Below, piece by piece: positions 8,446-16,845 of a stretch of DNA of 64,000 nucleotides (positions are counted from its first letter, which is position 1; each line of letters begins with the position of its first letter). The stretch spans positions 47,101 to 111,100 of the forward strand of contig NZ_MZMV01000021.1 of assembly GCF_002210435.1 (NCBI RefSeq), in the 5' to 3' direction. The DNA is from Micromonospora wenchangensis (lineage in GTDB: Bacteria > Actinomycetota > Actinomycetes > Mycobacteriales > Micromonosporaceae). The translations under genes were made by a program, and so were the position numbers. The notes below the pieces were generated by a model. The model searched no databases, had not been told where the DNA came from, and saw nothing but the letters and a program-made list of their open reading frames with translations.

Positions 8446-9380
8446 CCCAGGGCGGTACGGAGCGTGGTCAGGTTGGTGCGCATCACCGAAAGGTAGTCCC
8501 CACCCCCGTCAGCGGAGAGCCCTTCGATCGGGTCGAGCACCGCGGTCTTCGCGCCGACCTCGGCGGCGATGGTCTCGGCGACCTTCGGGCTGACCAGCGT
8601 CTCGAAGAAGATCGTGGTGGCGCCGTGTTCGCGGGCCTCCCGGGCGACCTCGGCCAGCCGCTGCGGGGCGGGCTCGGTGTCCGGGGTGAGCCCGGTGAGG
8701 CCGATCTGCTCCAGTTGGTAACGCTCGGCGAGGTAGCCGAAGGCGGCGTGGCTGACCACGATCTCCCGGCGCTGGCAGGTCTTCAGGCCGGTGGCGTACT
8801 CGGTGTCGAGTTTCTCCAGCTCGCCGCGCAGCGTCCGGGCCCGGGTCGTGTAGTCGGCGGCCCGGTCCGGGTCGACGACGCCGAGCCGTTCGGCGAGCCT
8901 GTCGGCGACGGTGGCCAGCCGGGTCGGGTCGAGCCAGAGGTGCGGGTCCTTGCCGCCGCTCTCCTCCTCGGCGTGACCGTCCTCACCCTCGTGCTCGTGT
9001 CCGCCGGCTGTCGCGTCGCGCAGCGGTGCGACGGTCGTCACGTCGAGGGCCCGGTCGGCGGCGTTCTGCGCGACGGCCTCGTCCACCGCCGGCTGGAAGC
9101 CCTTGAGGTAGAAGACCAGCTTGGCCTCGCTGACCTGGCCGACCTGGCGCGGGTTGAGTTCCAGGTCGTGCGGCTCCGCGCCCGGCTTGGCGAGGTTGGT
9201 GACGGTGACGGCGTCCCCGCCGACCCGCTCGGCGACGAACTGGAGGGGGTAGAAGGCAGCGACCACGTCCACCCGGTCCGGGTCGGCCCCGGCGCCCTCG
9301 GTCGAGCAGGCGGTGAGACCGGTCAGGGCGAGCAGGGCGGTGGCGGCGGTCAGGGCGCGCAGGCGGGTGCGGGTGGTCAT
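8436..9380 (-). CDS. znuA: zinc ABC transporter substrate-binding lipoprotein (ZnuA)
   Basis: 314 residues. Lipoprotein signal with lipobox LTAC (Cys25). Metal-binding histidines are in EPHDLELNP (His71), DPHLWLDP (His147) and VVSHAAFGYL. A flexible acidic/His loop between them (about 127-145, HEHEGEDGHAEEE) is the hallmark of zinc-specific rather than manganese-specific binding proteins. First structural gene of the transporter, with a Fur-family operator just upstream. Located on the outer face of the membrane. Confidence 0.93.
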   Translation of the reverse strand: MTTRTRLRALTAATALLALTGLTACSTEGAGADPDRVDVVAAFYPLQFVAERVGGDAVTVTNLAKPGAEPHDLELNPRQVGQVSEAKLVFYLKGFQPAVDEAVAQNAADRALDVTTVAPLRDATAGGHEHEGEDGHAEEESGGKDPHLWLDPTRLATVADRLAERLGVVDPDRAADYTTRARTLRGELEKLDTEYATGLKTCQRREIVVSHAAFGYLAERYQLEQIGLTGLTPDTEPAPQRLAEVAREAREHGATTIFFETLVSPKVAETIAAEVGAKTAVLDPIEGLSADGGGDYLSVMRTNLTTLRTALGCS

Positions 9381-9395
9381 GTCGGCAACTGTCCG

Positions 9396-9416
9396 TGAAA
9401 ACGAGAATGATTGTCA
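9396..9416 (-). promoter_or_regulatory. Zur-type operator upstream of znuA
   Basis: A 21-bp imperfect palindrome centred on 9406, with half-sites TGAAAACGAG and ATGATTGTCA. Outer positions match symmetrically (TGA.AA...TT.TCA), and AATGATT resembles the core of actinobacterial Zur boxes. It starts 16 bases before the znuA ATG, in an AT-rich patch that stands out from the surrounding GC-rich DNA. Confidence 0.7.
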
Positions 9417-9434
9417 AAAACGCATGGGTGCATG

Positions 9435-9692
9435 TCAGAAGAGTTTGACCAGGGCCACCGCCACCAGCAGCGTCACCATCACCAACCGGATCAGCCGGGT
9501 CTGCGGCGCCTGCACCGGCCAGGTGACCGTCAGCAGGTAGACCAGCCCGGCGGCCAGCGCCAGCAGCAGCAGGCCACCGACCGGGCCGGGCGCGAAGAGC
9601 GCCACCAGCACCAGCGCCAGGGTGGCGAGGAACACCGACGTCGGGTTCGCCCGGGCCAACCGGGCCAGCACGGGACGCTGCGTAGGCTGCAT
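9435..9692 (-). CDS. small membrane protein (DUF6703-like)
   Basis: 85 residues with three hydrophobic helices: a basic N-terminus (MQPTQRPVLARLARANPTSVFL), then LATLALVLVALFA, a second helix ending LLTVTW, and a third ending VALVKLF. It resembles the short actinobacterial DUF6703 proteins, function unknown. The ATG at 9692 is divergent from the next gene on the plus strand. It ends 54 bases before znuA, so it might be read through into the zinc operon, although the operator lies between them. Confidence 0.65.
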   Translation of the reverse strand: MQPTQRPVLARLARANPTSVFLATLALVLVALFAPGPVGGLLLLALAAGLVYLLTVTWPVQAPQTRLIRLVMVTLLVAVALVKLF

Positions 9693-9719
9693 CCCACAGA
9701 CTCTACGAGGAGGAACCCG

Positions 9720-10061
9720 GTGCTGGTCACCAACCGGTTCGTGGTCGCCGTCGAGGCGGCGGACGACTTCACCGCCCGGGCGCACGCCGCGCTGGCCGCG
9801 CTCGCCGCCCGCCCCGGCTACCTGCGCGGTGAGCTGCTGCGGGCCCTCGACGACCCCCGGCACTGGTGCCTGCTCACCGAGTGGGAGTCGGTCGGGACGT
9901 ACCGGCGGGCGCTGGGCGGGTTCGACGTCAAGATCACCGCCGTGCCGCTGCTCGCCGAGTCGGTCGACGAACCCTCCGCGTACGAGACGCTGGCCGGCGC
10001 GGCCCCCGACAGCGAGGTGGTCGTCGTCGACAGCGACCGGGCCGCGCGTCCGCACCGCTGA
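9720..10061 (+). CDS. antibiotic biosynthesis monooxygenase-like (ABM) protein
   Basis: 113 residues starting with GTG at 9720, after GAGGAGG. The pattern VTNRFVVAVEAADDFTARAHAALAALAARPGYLRGELLRALDDP, followed by HWCLLTEWESVGTYRRAL, is that of the ABM (dimeric ferredoxin-like) fold: one strand, a helix, the W-x-S-x-xxY segment and a second helix. Members act as small cofactor-free oxygenases, haem-degrading enzymes or simple binding proteins, and no catalytic residue decides between these here. Stand-alone gene. Confidence 0.75.
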   Translation: MLVTNRFVVAVEAADDFTARAHAALAALAARPGYLRGELLRALDDPRHWCLLTEWESVGTYRRALGGFDVKITAVPLLAESVDEPSAYETLAGAAPDSEVVVVDSDRAARPHR

Positions 10062-10116
10062 GCCAAACCGGGCCGCGAGTCCGCAGCGTCGGGCCCGGGG
10101 GCACTACCCTGCTCCT

Positions 10117-10737
10117 ATGACCGCTCCCGGCCCGGCAGCCCCACCGCCGTACCCCGCGACACCCGGCCCGGACGGCGCACCGCCGCCCACCGCCCCGGGT
10201 GGCCCGGGGACGCCCCTCCCGCCGGGTGCCCCGGGCGTGCCCACCCCGCCGTCGGACCCGGGGGTGCCCCCGCCGCCCCAGGGGCCCGGAGTGGCCCCGC
10301 CGTTCGCCGCCCCGCCCACCGAGGGCAGCCGCAAGCGGCTCTGGCTGGGCCTCGGTGTCGGCGCGCTGGCCCTGCTGATCTGCTGCGGCGGCGGAGGCGC
10401 GGCAGCCGTCGGGCTGGTGGTCAGCAACGTGCAGGCCATCGAGGAACAGGGCCAGGCGGTCACCGACGACTACTACCGCGCCCTGGTCGCCAAGGAGTAC
10501 GGCAAGGCGTACGACGCGCTCTGCGAGGACGCGCGGCGGCGGGAGTCGCGGGGCGAGTTCGCCCGCCGGATCGCCGAGGAGCCGGCGGTCGCCAGCTACC
10601 GGGTGGGCGACGTCGACCCGCAGACCCTGACCGTGCCGGTCGACGTGACCTTCAGCGGCGGCGGGCGGGACACCCAGCAGGTCACCCTCGCCGCCGACCA
10701 GCAGAGCGGCGGCATGGAGGTCTGCGGGGTGAGCTGA
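10117..10737 (+). CDS. proline-rich single-pass membrane protein with extracytoplasmic domain
   Basis: 206 residues. The N-terminal 65 residues are Pro/Gly-rich and presumably cytoplasmic. A membrane helix (about 75-102, containing CCGGGG) follows, then an extracellular domain of about 105 residues containing [26 protein letters not shown]. That helix looks like a DUF4878/lumazine-type fold (small NTF2-like domains in secreted actinobacterial proteins). Two Cys residues (in DALCEDA and at the C-terminal MEVCGVS) could form a disulfide. TACCCT lies 6 bases before the ATG, fitting a leaderless transcript. Specific role unknown. Confidence 0.75.
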   Translation: MTAPGPAAPPPYPATPGPDGAPPPTAPGGPGTPLPPGAPGVPTPPSDPGVPPPPQGPGVAPPFAAPPTEGSRKRLWLGLGVGALALLICCGGGGAAAVGLVVSNVQAIEEQGQAVTDDYYRALVAKEYGKAYDALCEDARRRESRGEFARRIAEEPAVASYRVGDVDPQTLTVPVDVTFSGGGRDTQQVTLAADQQSGGMEVCGVS

Positions 10738-10853
10738 GCCCTCCCCGGTATTCTGCTGGGCCCGGGGCGCTGCTGGTCGTACCGTTGTCCCGGGCCGTCC
10801 GGTCCCACCCGTCTTCATGGCCACGCCGACCGCCAGCCGGCGTAGGAGGAAAC

Positions 10854-12233
10854 ATGCCAGCCGACCGTATCGACGCCGTCGTCAGCCTCGCCAAGCGCCG
10901 AGGCTTCGTCTTCCCCTCCAGCGAGATCTACGGAGGCACCCGGTCGGCGTGGGACTACGGTCCGCTCGGCGTGGAGCTGAAGGAGAACGTCCGCCGGCAG
11001 TGGTGGAAGGCGATGGTCCAGCAGCGCGACGACGTCGTCGGCCTCGACTCGGCGGTCATCCTCGCCCGCAAGGTCTGGGAGGCCAGCGGCCACCTCGCCG
11101 AGTTCGTCGACCCGCTGACCGAGTGCCAGTCCTGCCACAAGCGGTTCCGCGCCGACCACCTGGAGGAGGCGTACGCCGAGAAGCACGGCCAGCCGCTGAC
11201 CTCGTTGCAGGAGCTGAACTGCCCCAACTGCGGCAACAAGGGCACCTTCACCGAGCCGAAGATGTTCAACGGCCTGATGAAGACCTACCTCGGCCCGGTG
11301 GAGAGCGACGAGGGCCTGCACTACCTGCGCCCGGAGACCGCCCAGGGCATCTTCGTCAACTACAACAACGTGGCGACCGCCGCCCGCAAGAAGCCGCCGT
11401 TCGGCATCGCGCAGACCGGCAAGTCGTTCCGCAACGAGATCACCCCGGGCAACTTCATCTTCCGCACCCGCGAGTTCGAGCAGATGGAGATGGAGTTCTT
11501 CGTCGAGCCCGGCTCCGACGAGCAGTGGCACGAGTACTGGTTGCAGGAGCGCTGGAACTGGTACCTCGACCTCGGCCTGTCCGAGGAGAACCTGCGCTTC
11601 TACGAGCACCCCAAGGAGAAGCTCTCCCACTACTCCAAGCGCACCGTCGACATCGAGTACCGGTTCCGGTTCGGCGGCACCGAGTTCGCCGAGCTGGAGG
11701 GCGTCGCCAACCGCACCGACTTCGACCTGGCCACGCACAGCAAGCACTCCGGCGTGGACCTGTCGTACTTCGACCAGACCCGCAACGAGCGCTGGGTGCC
11801 GTACGTCATCGAGCCGGCCGCCGGCCTCACCCGCGCGGTGCTGGCGTTCCTGCTGGAGGCGTACGACGAGGACGAGGCCCCGAACACCAAGGGCGGCGTC
11901 GACAAGCGCACCGTGATGCGCTTCGACCCCCGGCTGGCCCCGGTCAAGGTGGCGGTGCTGCCGCTGTCCCGCAACGAGGCGCTGTCGCCCAAGGCCAAGG
12001 GGCTCGCCGCCCAGCTCCGCAAGCGCTGGGTGGTCGAGTTCGACGACTCGCAGGCGATCGGCCGCCGCTACCGCCGGCAGGACGAGATCGGCACCCCGTT
12101 CTGCGTCACCGTCGACTTCGACACCCTCGACGACGACGCGGTGACCGTGCGGAACCGGGACACCATGGCCCAGGAGCGGGTGGCCCTGGACCAGGTCGAG
12201 CGCTACCTGATCGAGCGCCTGCCCGGCTGCTGA
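10854..12233 (+). CDS. glyS: glycyl-tRNA synthetase
   Basis: 459 residues, the homodimeric class II form. The N-terminus [22 protein letters not shown] is characteristic. Motif 2 is in [25 protein letters not shown] and motif 3 in [25 protein letters not shown] and CPNCGNKG form a zinc-binding insertion. A C-terminal anticodon-binding domain starts at about 360 ([10 protein letters not shown]). It charges tRNA-Gly with glycine in the cytoplasm. The ATG at 10854 follows GGAGGA and gives the expected N-terminus; an in-frame ATG upstream would add 23 unlikely residues. Confidence 0.97.
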   Translation: MPADRIDAVVSLAKRRGFVFPSSEIYGGTRSAWDYGPLGVELKENVRRQWWKAMVQQRDDVVGLDSAVILARKVWEASGHLAEFVDPLTECQSCHKRFRADHLEEAYAEKHGQPLTSLQELNCPNCGNKGTFTEPKMFNGLMKTYLGPVESDEGLHYLRPETAQGIFVNYNNVATAARKKPPFGIAQTGKSFRNEITPGNFIFRTREFEQMEMEFFVEPGSDEQWHEYWLQERWNWYLDLGLSEENLRFYEHPKEKLSHYSKRTVDIEYRFRFGGTEFAELEGVANRTDFDLATHSKHSGVDLSYFDQTRNERWVPYVIEPAAGLTRAVLAFLLEAYDEDEAPNTKGGVDKRTVMRFDPRLAPVKVAVLPLSRNEALSPKAKGLAAQLRKRWVVEFDDSQAIGRRYRRQDEIGTPFCVTVDFDTLDDDAVTVRNRDTMAQERVALDQVERYLIERLPGC

Positions 12234-12346
12234 CCGGCGGGCACGACCGCCCCGGCATCGATCGGGATCTTCGTCCGCCCGGTCCTTGAGTCGGTCGCCG
12301 TGCCGTGCCAGCATTCCCGGTGCTGAATATCGACACGGGGGTGGGA

Positions 12347-14044
12347 ATGACGCGCGAGCCGCAACCCGACCATGATCATGTTCCGGAGCGACGCCGCCTC
12401 CTGCGCCGGGCCGCCGCGGTCGCCGCGACCACGGCCGGCGCGGGTGTCGCCGCCGCCGTCGGCCTGCCCGGCACCGCCCGCGCCGCCCCGGGCGACCACC
12501 TCACCATGGGTACGACCAACGACGCCGGGTCGGCGACCACCACCCTCAGCCTCAGCTACGCCGGGCTCACCCTGAGGAACACCGCGGGTGCGCCGCTGCG
12601 GCTGGTGCCCGGCGAGCAGGTCTACCCGCAGGTGCTGGACGCGCCGACCGGCACCATCGCGGTGGACCCGCTCGGCGACGTGTTCGTACAGGCCGGCTGG
12701 CCCGGCGACGAGGTCAACAGTTGGCTGTGGACGAGCGAGTGGGCGACCACCTCGGTCCCGGTGCGGCCGACCCGGGTGCTGGACAGCCGGGACCCGGACC
12801 TGCGCCGCACCATCGTCGCGGGCGCCTCGACGCTCGACCCGACGGGCCGGCTCACCCCCGGTAACCCGATCGTGTTGAGCCTGGACCACCTGGTCCGCGA
12901 CGGCTACGCCCTCAAGGGCAACGTGACAGTGGTCGGTATGACCGGTCCGGGCTTCCTGACGGCCTGGGGCAGCGGCGCCCGGCCGACCGTGTCGACGGTG
13001 AACTGGTCGGCCGGCGGTCAGATCCTGTCGAATTTCCTCTTCGCCGAGCTGGGCACCCTCGGCGGATACCGCAGCGTGCTGACGGTGCAGGTCTCCGCGC
13101 CGACCCACGTGATCGTCGACCTGACCAGCCTGCTGGTCGGCCACCCGAGCCAGGTCGTCACGGTCGGCGGCGGGGCCGCCCCCGCAAGCGCCGCCGATCC
13201 GGCCGCACCCCCGGTGGGCCCCGCCCCGGCGGCGGCCGCCCCCGGTCAGCCGGTAGTCCTCGGCCAGCGGAACAGCCCCGGCGTCACCACCGTGACCAGC
13301 GCCGCCCCGGACGGGGCCGCCACCCTGGCGTTGCGGAACCCGACCGGGGCGACACTGGAGCTGACCCACAGCGACCTGCACGTGGCGAGCGATCTCGCCG
13401 TGGGCACCCTCAGTGTCAACACGGCCGGGCTGACCGTAGGCAACGGCACCTCCGTGGGACCGATCTCGGACATGGCGTTCAGCACGTCGAACGCGACCAT
13501 GCTGGTGCCTGTCGCACCGACCCGGCTCCTCGACACCCGCAGCGCCGCCGGCCGGGCCCGGCTGCTGGAGGGCGTCGGCCGGATCGACGCCCGGGGCCGG
13601 GTGCTGGCCGAGACACTGCTGATCGTGCACCTGCGTGACATCGTCGAGTACGGCGACGGGATGTTGGGTAACATCACCGTGGCCGACACCACCCAGGGCG
13701 GCTTCGCCACGGTGTGGGGCACCGGCAGCCTGCCCACCGCCTCCACCATCAACTGGTGGACCGCCGGCCAACTGCTCTCCAACGGCGTGATCACGCAGCT
13801 CGGCGGTTACGAGACGGTCGGCGGCGACTACTACCCGGACGTGGTCGGCATCTACCTGCGCAAGAGCGCGGCGGCGGTGATCCTGGACGCGACCGGCCTG
13901 CTGGTGCGCCACCCGGATTCCGCAGTCGTCGACACCCCGATGTCGAGCCGTACCGCCGCCGGCTCCGCCGGCCGTCGGGCCCGGGCGCGGGCGATCAGGC
14001 GGGCCGCCGAGCGCGGCGACCGGGCGGTGCGGGCCGATGCGTGA
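12347..14044 (+). CDS. Tat-exported protein with two LDTR-type beta repeats
   Basis: 565 residues. The twin-arginine signal RRRLLRRAAAVAATTAGAG ends near ARAAPG (about residue 47). The rest is two related halves joined by an Ala/Pro linker (about 285-305). Each half has a beta-rich start, then PTRVLDSR or PTRLLDTR, then a core such as GNITVADTTQGGFATVWGTG, then S(T)(V/I)NW and QILSN/QLLSN, ending in an Ile/Val-rich strand DLTSLLVGH or DATGLLVRH. This LDTR repeat occurs in many secreted actinobacterial proteins, often beside cell-wall hydrolases, but its function is not established. The adjacent gene encodes a one-repeat version. Likely surface or extracellular. Confidence 0.75.
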   Translation: MTREPQPDHDHVPERRRLLRRAAAVAATTAGAGVAAAVGLPGTARAAPGDHLTMGTTNDAGSATTTLSLSYAGLTLRNTAGAPLRLVPGEQVYPQVLDAPTGTIAVDPLGDVFVQAGWPGDEVNSWLWTSEWATTSVPVRPTRVLDSRDPDLRRTIVAGASTLDPTGRLTPGNPIVLSLDHLVRDGYALKGNVTVVGMTGPGFLTAWGSGARPTVSTVNWSAGGQILSNFLFAELGTLGGYRSVLTVQVSAPTHVIVDLTSLLVGHPSQVVTVGGGAAPASAADPAAPPVGPAPAAAAPGQPVVLGQRNSPGVTTVTSAAPDGAATLALRNPTGATLELTHSDLHVASDLAVGTLSVNTAGLTVGNGTSVGPISDMAFSTSNATMLVPVAPTRLLDTRSAAGRARLLEGVGRIDARGRVLAETLLIVHLRDIVEYGDGMLGNITVADTTQGGFATVWGTGSLPTASTINWWTAGQLLSNGVITQLGGYETVGGDYYPDVVGIYLRKSAAAVILDATGLLVRHPDSAVVDTPMSSRTAAGSAGRRARARAIRRAAERGDRAVRADA

Positions 14045-14066
14045 CCACGGAACCGGGAAGCGGGAC

Positions 14067-14864
14067 ATGAACACCGACGAGACCCCGTCCACCAACCGCC
14101 GTACGGTCATCCGGGCCGGGGTGGCCGTCGGCGTCGGTGTCGGCGCGACGGCGCTGGCCGGCACGCCGGCCGAGGCCGCGCCCGGTGCCCCGGTGATCGG
14201 CGGCCAGCTCAACGACGCGGGCGAGGCCGAGACGGTGCTGGTCGGTGGCTCGTCGGCGAACCCGACGCTGGCGCTGGCCGGCACCGACCCGATGCTGCGG
14301 CTGTTCCCGACGCCGGACGACGCCATCCCGGCGGAGCTGCCGACCGGTTCGCTCGCCGTCACCCCCACCGCCGAGCTGGTGGTCGGCGGTCGGGACGGTC
14401 GCCGGGCGTACGTCAACACGTCGCGCTGGGCCAACCGCATCGTCGCCGTTCCGCCGGTGCGGCTGCTGGACACCCGGGCGCTGGCCAGCTACTCCGCCAA
14501 CGTCCTCGCCGGTGCCGACGGGGTGGTGTCGGGCCGGCTGCAGGCGGGCCGGACGCTGTACCTCACCGTGGGTTTCGTGCCGGCGTCCCGCTACGAGCCG
14601 ATCGGTGCCTACCTCAACATCACGGTGGCGAACACGGTCTCCGGCGGAGTGCTCACCGCCTTCGCGGCCGGGGCCGCCAGGCCGGACACCTCCTCGGTGA
14701 ACTGGTGGGGGCCGAACCAGATCCTGTCCAACCTGGTGGAGGTGCCGCTGGGTTCCTACGAGCGCGACGCGGCCGATCCCGACACCGCCGCGTTCGCCCT
14801 GCACGTGCGCGCGGCCGCCTCGGTGGTGGTGGACGTCTCGGCCCTGATCCTGACCCGTCGTTAG
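14067..14864 (+). CDS. Tat-exported protein with one LDTR-type repeat
   Basis: 265 residues. Twin-arginine signal NRRTVIRAGVAVGVGVG ending near AEAAPG. The mature part matches one half of the preceding protein in order: LNDAGEAETVL, PPVRLLDTR, YLNITVANTVSGGVLTAFAAG, SSVNWWGPNQILSN and VVVDVSALILTRR. It follows the previous stop by 22 bases and is probably co-transcribed. An ATG at 14037 overlapping the upstream stop is an alternative start adding ten residues; the 14067 start places the RR motif normally. The pair looks like a gene duplication followed by domain doubling or loss. Confidence 0.72.
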   Translation: MNTDETPSTNRRTVIRAGVAVGVGVGATALAGTPAEAAPGAPVIGGQLNDAGEAETVLVGGSSANPTLALAGTDPMLRLFPTPDDAIPAELPTGSLAVTPTAELVVGGRDGRRAYVNTSRWANRIVAVPPVRLLDTRALASYSANVLAGADGVVSGRLQAGRTLYLTVGFVPASRYEPIGAYLNITVANTVSGGVLTAFAAGAARPDTSSVNWWGPNQILSNLVEVPLGSYERDAADPDTAAFALHVRAAASVVVDVSALILTRR

Positions 14865-14918
14865 GGTCAGGGCCACCGGCCGTGGGCGGAGCACCGCCGG
14901 CATGGGATTCTTGGGTAC

Positions 14919-16088
14919 GTGACAAGTCCCGCTGCGGTCCTGCGCCCGCTCACCATCGGCCCCCACCAGGTGTGGCCGCCGGTGGTGCTCGCGCCGATGG
15001 CCGGCATCACCAACGTCGGCTTCCGGCAGCTCTGCCGGGAGCAGGGCGGCGGCATCTACGTCTGCGAGATGATCACCACCGTCGCGCTGGTGCAGCGGAA
15101 CCCGAAGACCCTGCGCATGATCGCCTTCGGTGCCGACGAGCGGCCGCGCAGCCTCCAGCTCTACGGCACCGACCCGGAGATCACCGCCCAGGCGGTGCGG
15201 ATCGTGGCGGAACGGGACCTGGCCGACCACATCGACCTGAACTTCGGCTGCCCGGTGCCCAAGGTGACCCGCCGGGGCGGCGGCTCGGCCCTGCCGTGGC
15301 GGCGGCGGCTGTTCGCCCGGCTGGTGCGGGCCGCGGTGGATGCCGCGTCACCCGCCGGGGTGCCGGTCACCGTGAAAATGCGCAAGGGCATCGACGACGA
15401 CCACCTGACGTACGTCGAGGCGGGGCTGGCCGCCCAGGACGCCGGGGCGGCGGCGGTGGCTCTGCACGGGCGCACGGCCGCGCAGCGGTACTCCGGCACC
15501 GCCGACTGGGACGCCATCGCCACCCTCAAGCAGGCGCTCGACGTGCCGGTGCTCGGCAACGGCGACATCTGGGAGGCCGACGACGCGCTGCGGATGGTGG
15601 CCCACACCGGGGTGGACGGGGTGGTCGTCGGCCGGGGTTGCCTGGGGCGGCCGTGGCTCTTCGCCGACCTGCAGGCCGCGTTCGAGGGCCGGCCGGAGCG
15701 TCGGCTGCCGAGCCTCGGCGAGGTGGCCGTGACCATGCGGCGGCACGCCGAACTGCTGGTGGACCAGTTCACCGCCGGCTCGCGTACCCCGGCCCGGGGC
15801 GAGCGGGACGGCTGCACGGACTTCCGCAAGCACGTCGCCTGGTATCTGAAGGGCTTCCCGGTCGGCAGCGAACTGCGCCGGGACCTCGCCATGATCGAGA
15901 GCCTGGCCCAGCTCGACGACCTGCTCGGCAAGCTCGACGCGGCCGAGCCGTTCCCGGTGGCCGCCCTCGGTCAGCCGCGCGGCCGGACGAACTCTCCAGG
16001 CAAGGTCTTCCTGCCCGAGGGCTGGCTGGACAGCCGGGACGACGACACCGTCCCCGAGGGCGCCGAGCTGGACGACTCGGGCGGCTGA
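14919..16088 (+). CDS. dusB: tRNA-dihydrouridine synthase
   Basis: 389 residues, FMN-dependent TIM barrel of the DusB type. VLAPMAGITNVGFRQLCRE is the N-terminal FMN-binding motif. NFGCPVPKVTRRGGGSAL contains the catalytic Cys. VKMRKGID, HGRTAAQRYSG and GNGDIW follow in the correct order, and GVVVGRGCLGRPWLF binds the FMN phosphate. It reduces specific uridines in the D-loop of tRNA. It starts with GTG at 14919; GATTCT lies 7 bases upstream, so the transcript may be leaderless. The C-terminal extension of about 35 residues after NSPGKVFLPEGWLDS is commonly seen in actinobacteria. Confidence 0.95.
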   Translation: MTSPAAVLRPLTIGPHQVWPPVVLAPMAGITNVGFRQLCREQGGGIYVCEMITTVALVQRNPKTLRMIAFGADERPRSLQLYGTDPEITAQAVRIVAERDLADHIDLNFGCPVPKVTRRGGGSALPWRRRLFARLVRAAVDAASPAGVPVTVKMRKGIDDDHLTYVEAGLAAQDAGAAAVALHGRTAAQRYSGTADWDAIATLKQALDVPVLGNGDIWEADDALRMVAHTGVDGVVVGRGCLGRPWLFADLQAAFEGRPERRLPSLGEVAVTMRRHAELLVDQFTAGSRTPARGERDGCTDFRKHVAWYLKGFPVGSELRRDLAMIESLAQLDDLLGKLDAAEPFPVAALGQPRGRTNSPGKVFLPEGWLDSRDDDTVPEGAELDDSGG

Positions 16089-16137
16089 GGCACCGACCGA
16101 GCCGGCCGCCGTCCGCCGCCCGGCGGTGCCGACGGCG

Positions 16138-16169
16138 GCAGGGCCGACCCCCGAGGGGGCCGGCCCTGC
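16138..16169. terminator. strong bidirectional terminator hairpin
   Basis: Arms GCAGGGCCG-A-CCCCC and GGGGG-C-CGGCCCTGC around a two-base GA loop, with one mismatch in 15 positions. It sits between the convergent dusB and the C39-like peptidase gene. Confidence 0.8.
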
Positions 16170-16188
16170 GGATGACCGGTGGGACGGG

Positions 16189-16845
16189 TCAGGAGGCGTA
16201 GCCGCGGCTGGCGATCCAGTGGGCCAGCTCACCGACGTCGATCCGGTAGGAGGCGGTGTCCGGGTTGGCGGAGTCCGCGATGGTCACGACCCGCCCGCCG
16301 TCGCGGTAGCCGACGACGCTGATGTAGTGCCCGCCCTCGAAGGAGTGGGTGTTGCCGTCGGTGTCGGTGGCGGTGCCGGCGATGTTGGCGACCACGGCGC
16401 GGCCGTCGTCCACCGCCCGGACGATGTCGGCACGCAGCCGGTCGATCCGCTTGCCGTCGACCTTGCCGGCCGGGATCTCGGTGCTGCGGTACGCGTCCTT
16501 GCGGCCGATCTCCTTGTTCAGGATCGGGGTGATGTCGTTGATGCTGTCGGTGCCGCTCTCGGTGGTGCCCATCTCCTTGGCCATGGCGTCCACGTCGATG
16601 TTCTTGCCCTGCACGCTCAGCGCGTTGCGGGCGGCGGCGGGGCCGCAGTAGTAGAAGTTGGGCTGCGCGGCGTAGTCGACCTTCAGCTCACGCTCCCCGG
16701 CGGGCTTACGGTCGTGCTGCACGACGGCGGCGGGCCGGGTGGTCTCGGCGGCCTGCGCGGCCAGCGCGGGGCCGGCGATGCCACCGGCGGTGACGGCCAG
16801 GCCGGCAGCGGTCAGCACGGTCCTACGCAGGATGTCGGTACGCAT
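16189..16845 (-). CDS. secreted C39-like cysteine peptidase
   Basis: 218 residues. The signal peptide has a twin-arginine-like start (ILRRTVLTAAGLAVTAGG) and ends near LAAQAAE (about 34). The mature domain shows the papain-like C39 triad in order: Cys in NFYYCGPAAARNAL, His in GGHYISVVGY, and Asp in TIADSANPD. In the family these are peptidases or peptidase-like proteins, typically extracellular in actinomycetes with unknown substrates. The ATG at 16845 follows AGAGGAG by 7 bases. It has no transporter or peptide precursor beside it, so a bacteriocin-processing role is not supported. Confidence 0.82.
   Translation of the reverse strand: MRTDILRRTVLTAAGLAVTAGGIAGPALAAQAAETTRPAAVVQHDRKPAGERELKVDYAAQPNFYYCGPAAARNALSVQGKNIDVDAMAKEMGTTESGTDSINDITPILNKEIGRKDAYRSTEIPAGKVDGKRIDRLRADIVRAVDDGRAVVANIAGTATDTDGNTHSFEGGHYISVVGYRDGGRVVTIADSANPDTASYRIDVGELAHWIASRGYAS

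Noticed and set aside
12203..14473. 756-residue minus-strand frame over the LDTR proteins
   Set aside because: Antisense to two Tat-signal genes with good starts; composition is not protein-like.
16189..16845. Bacteriocin-processing C39 peptidase
   Set aside because: It has its own export signal, no ABC transporter domain and no precursor peptide nearby.
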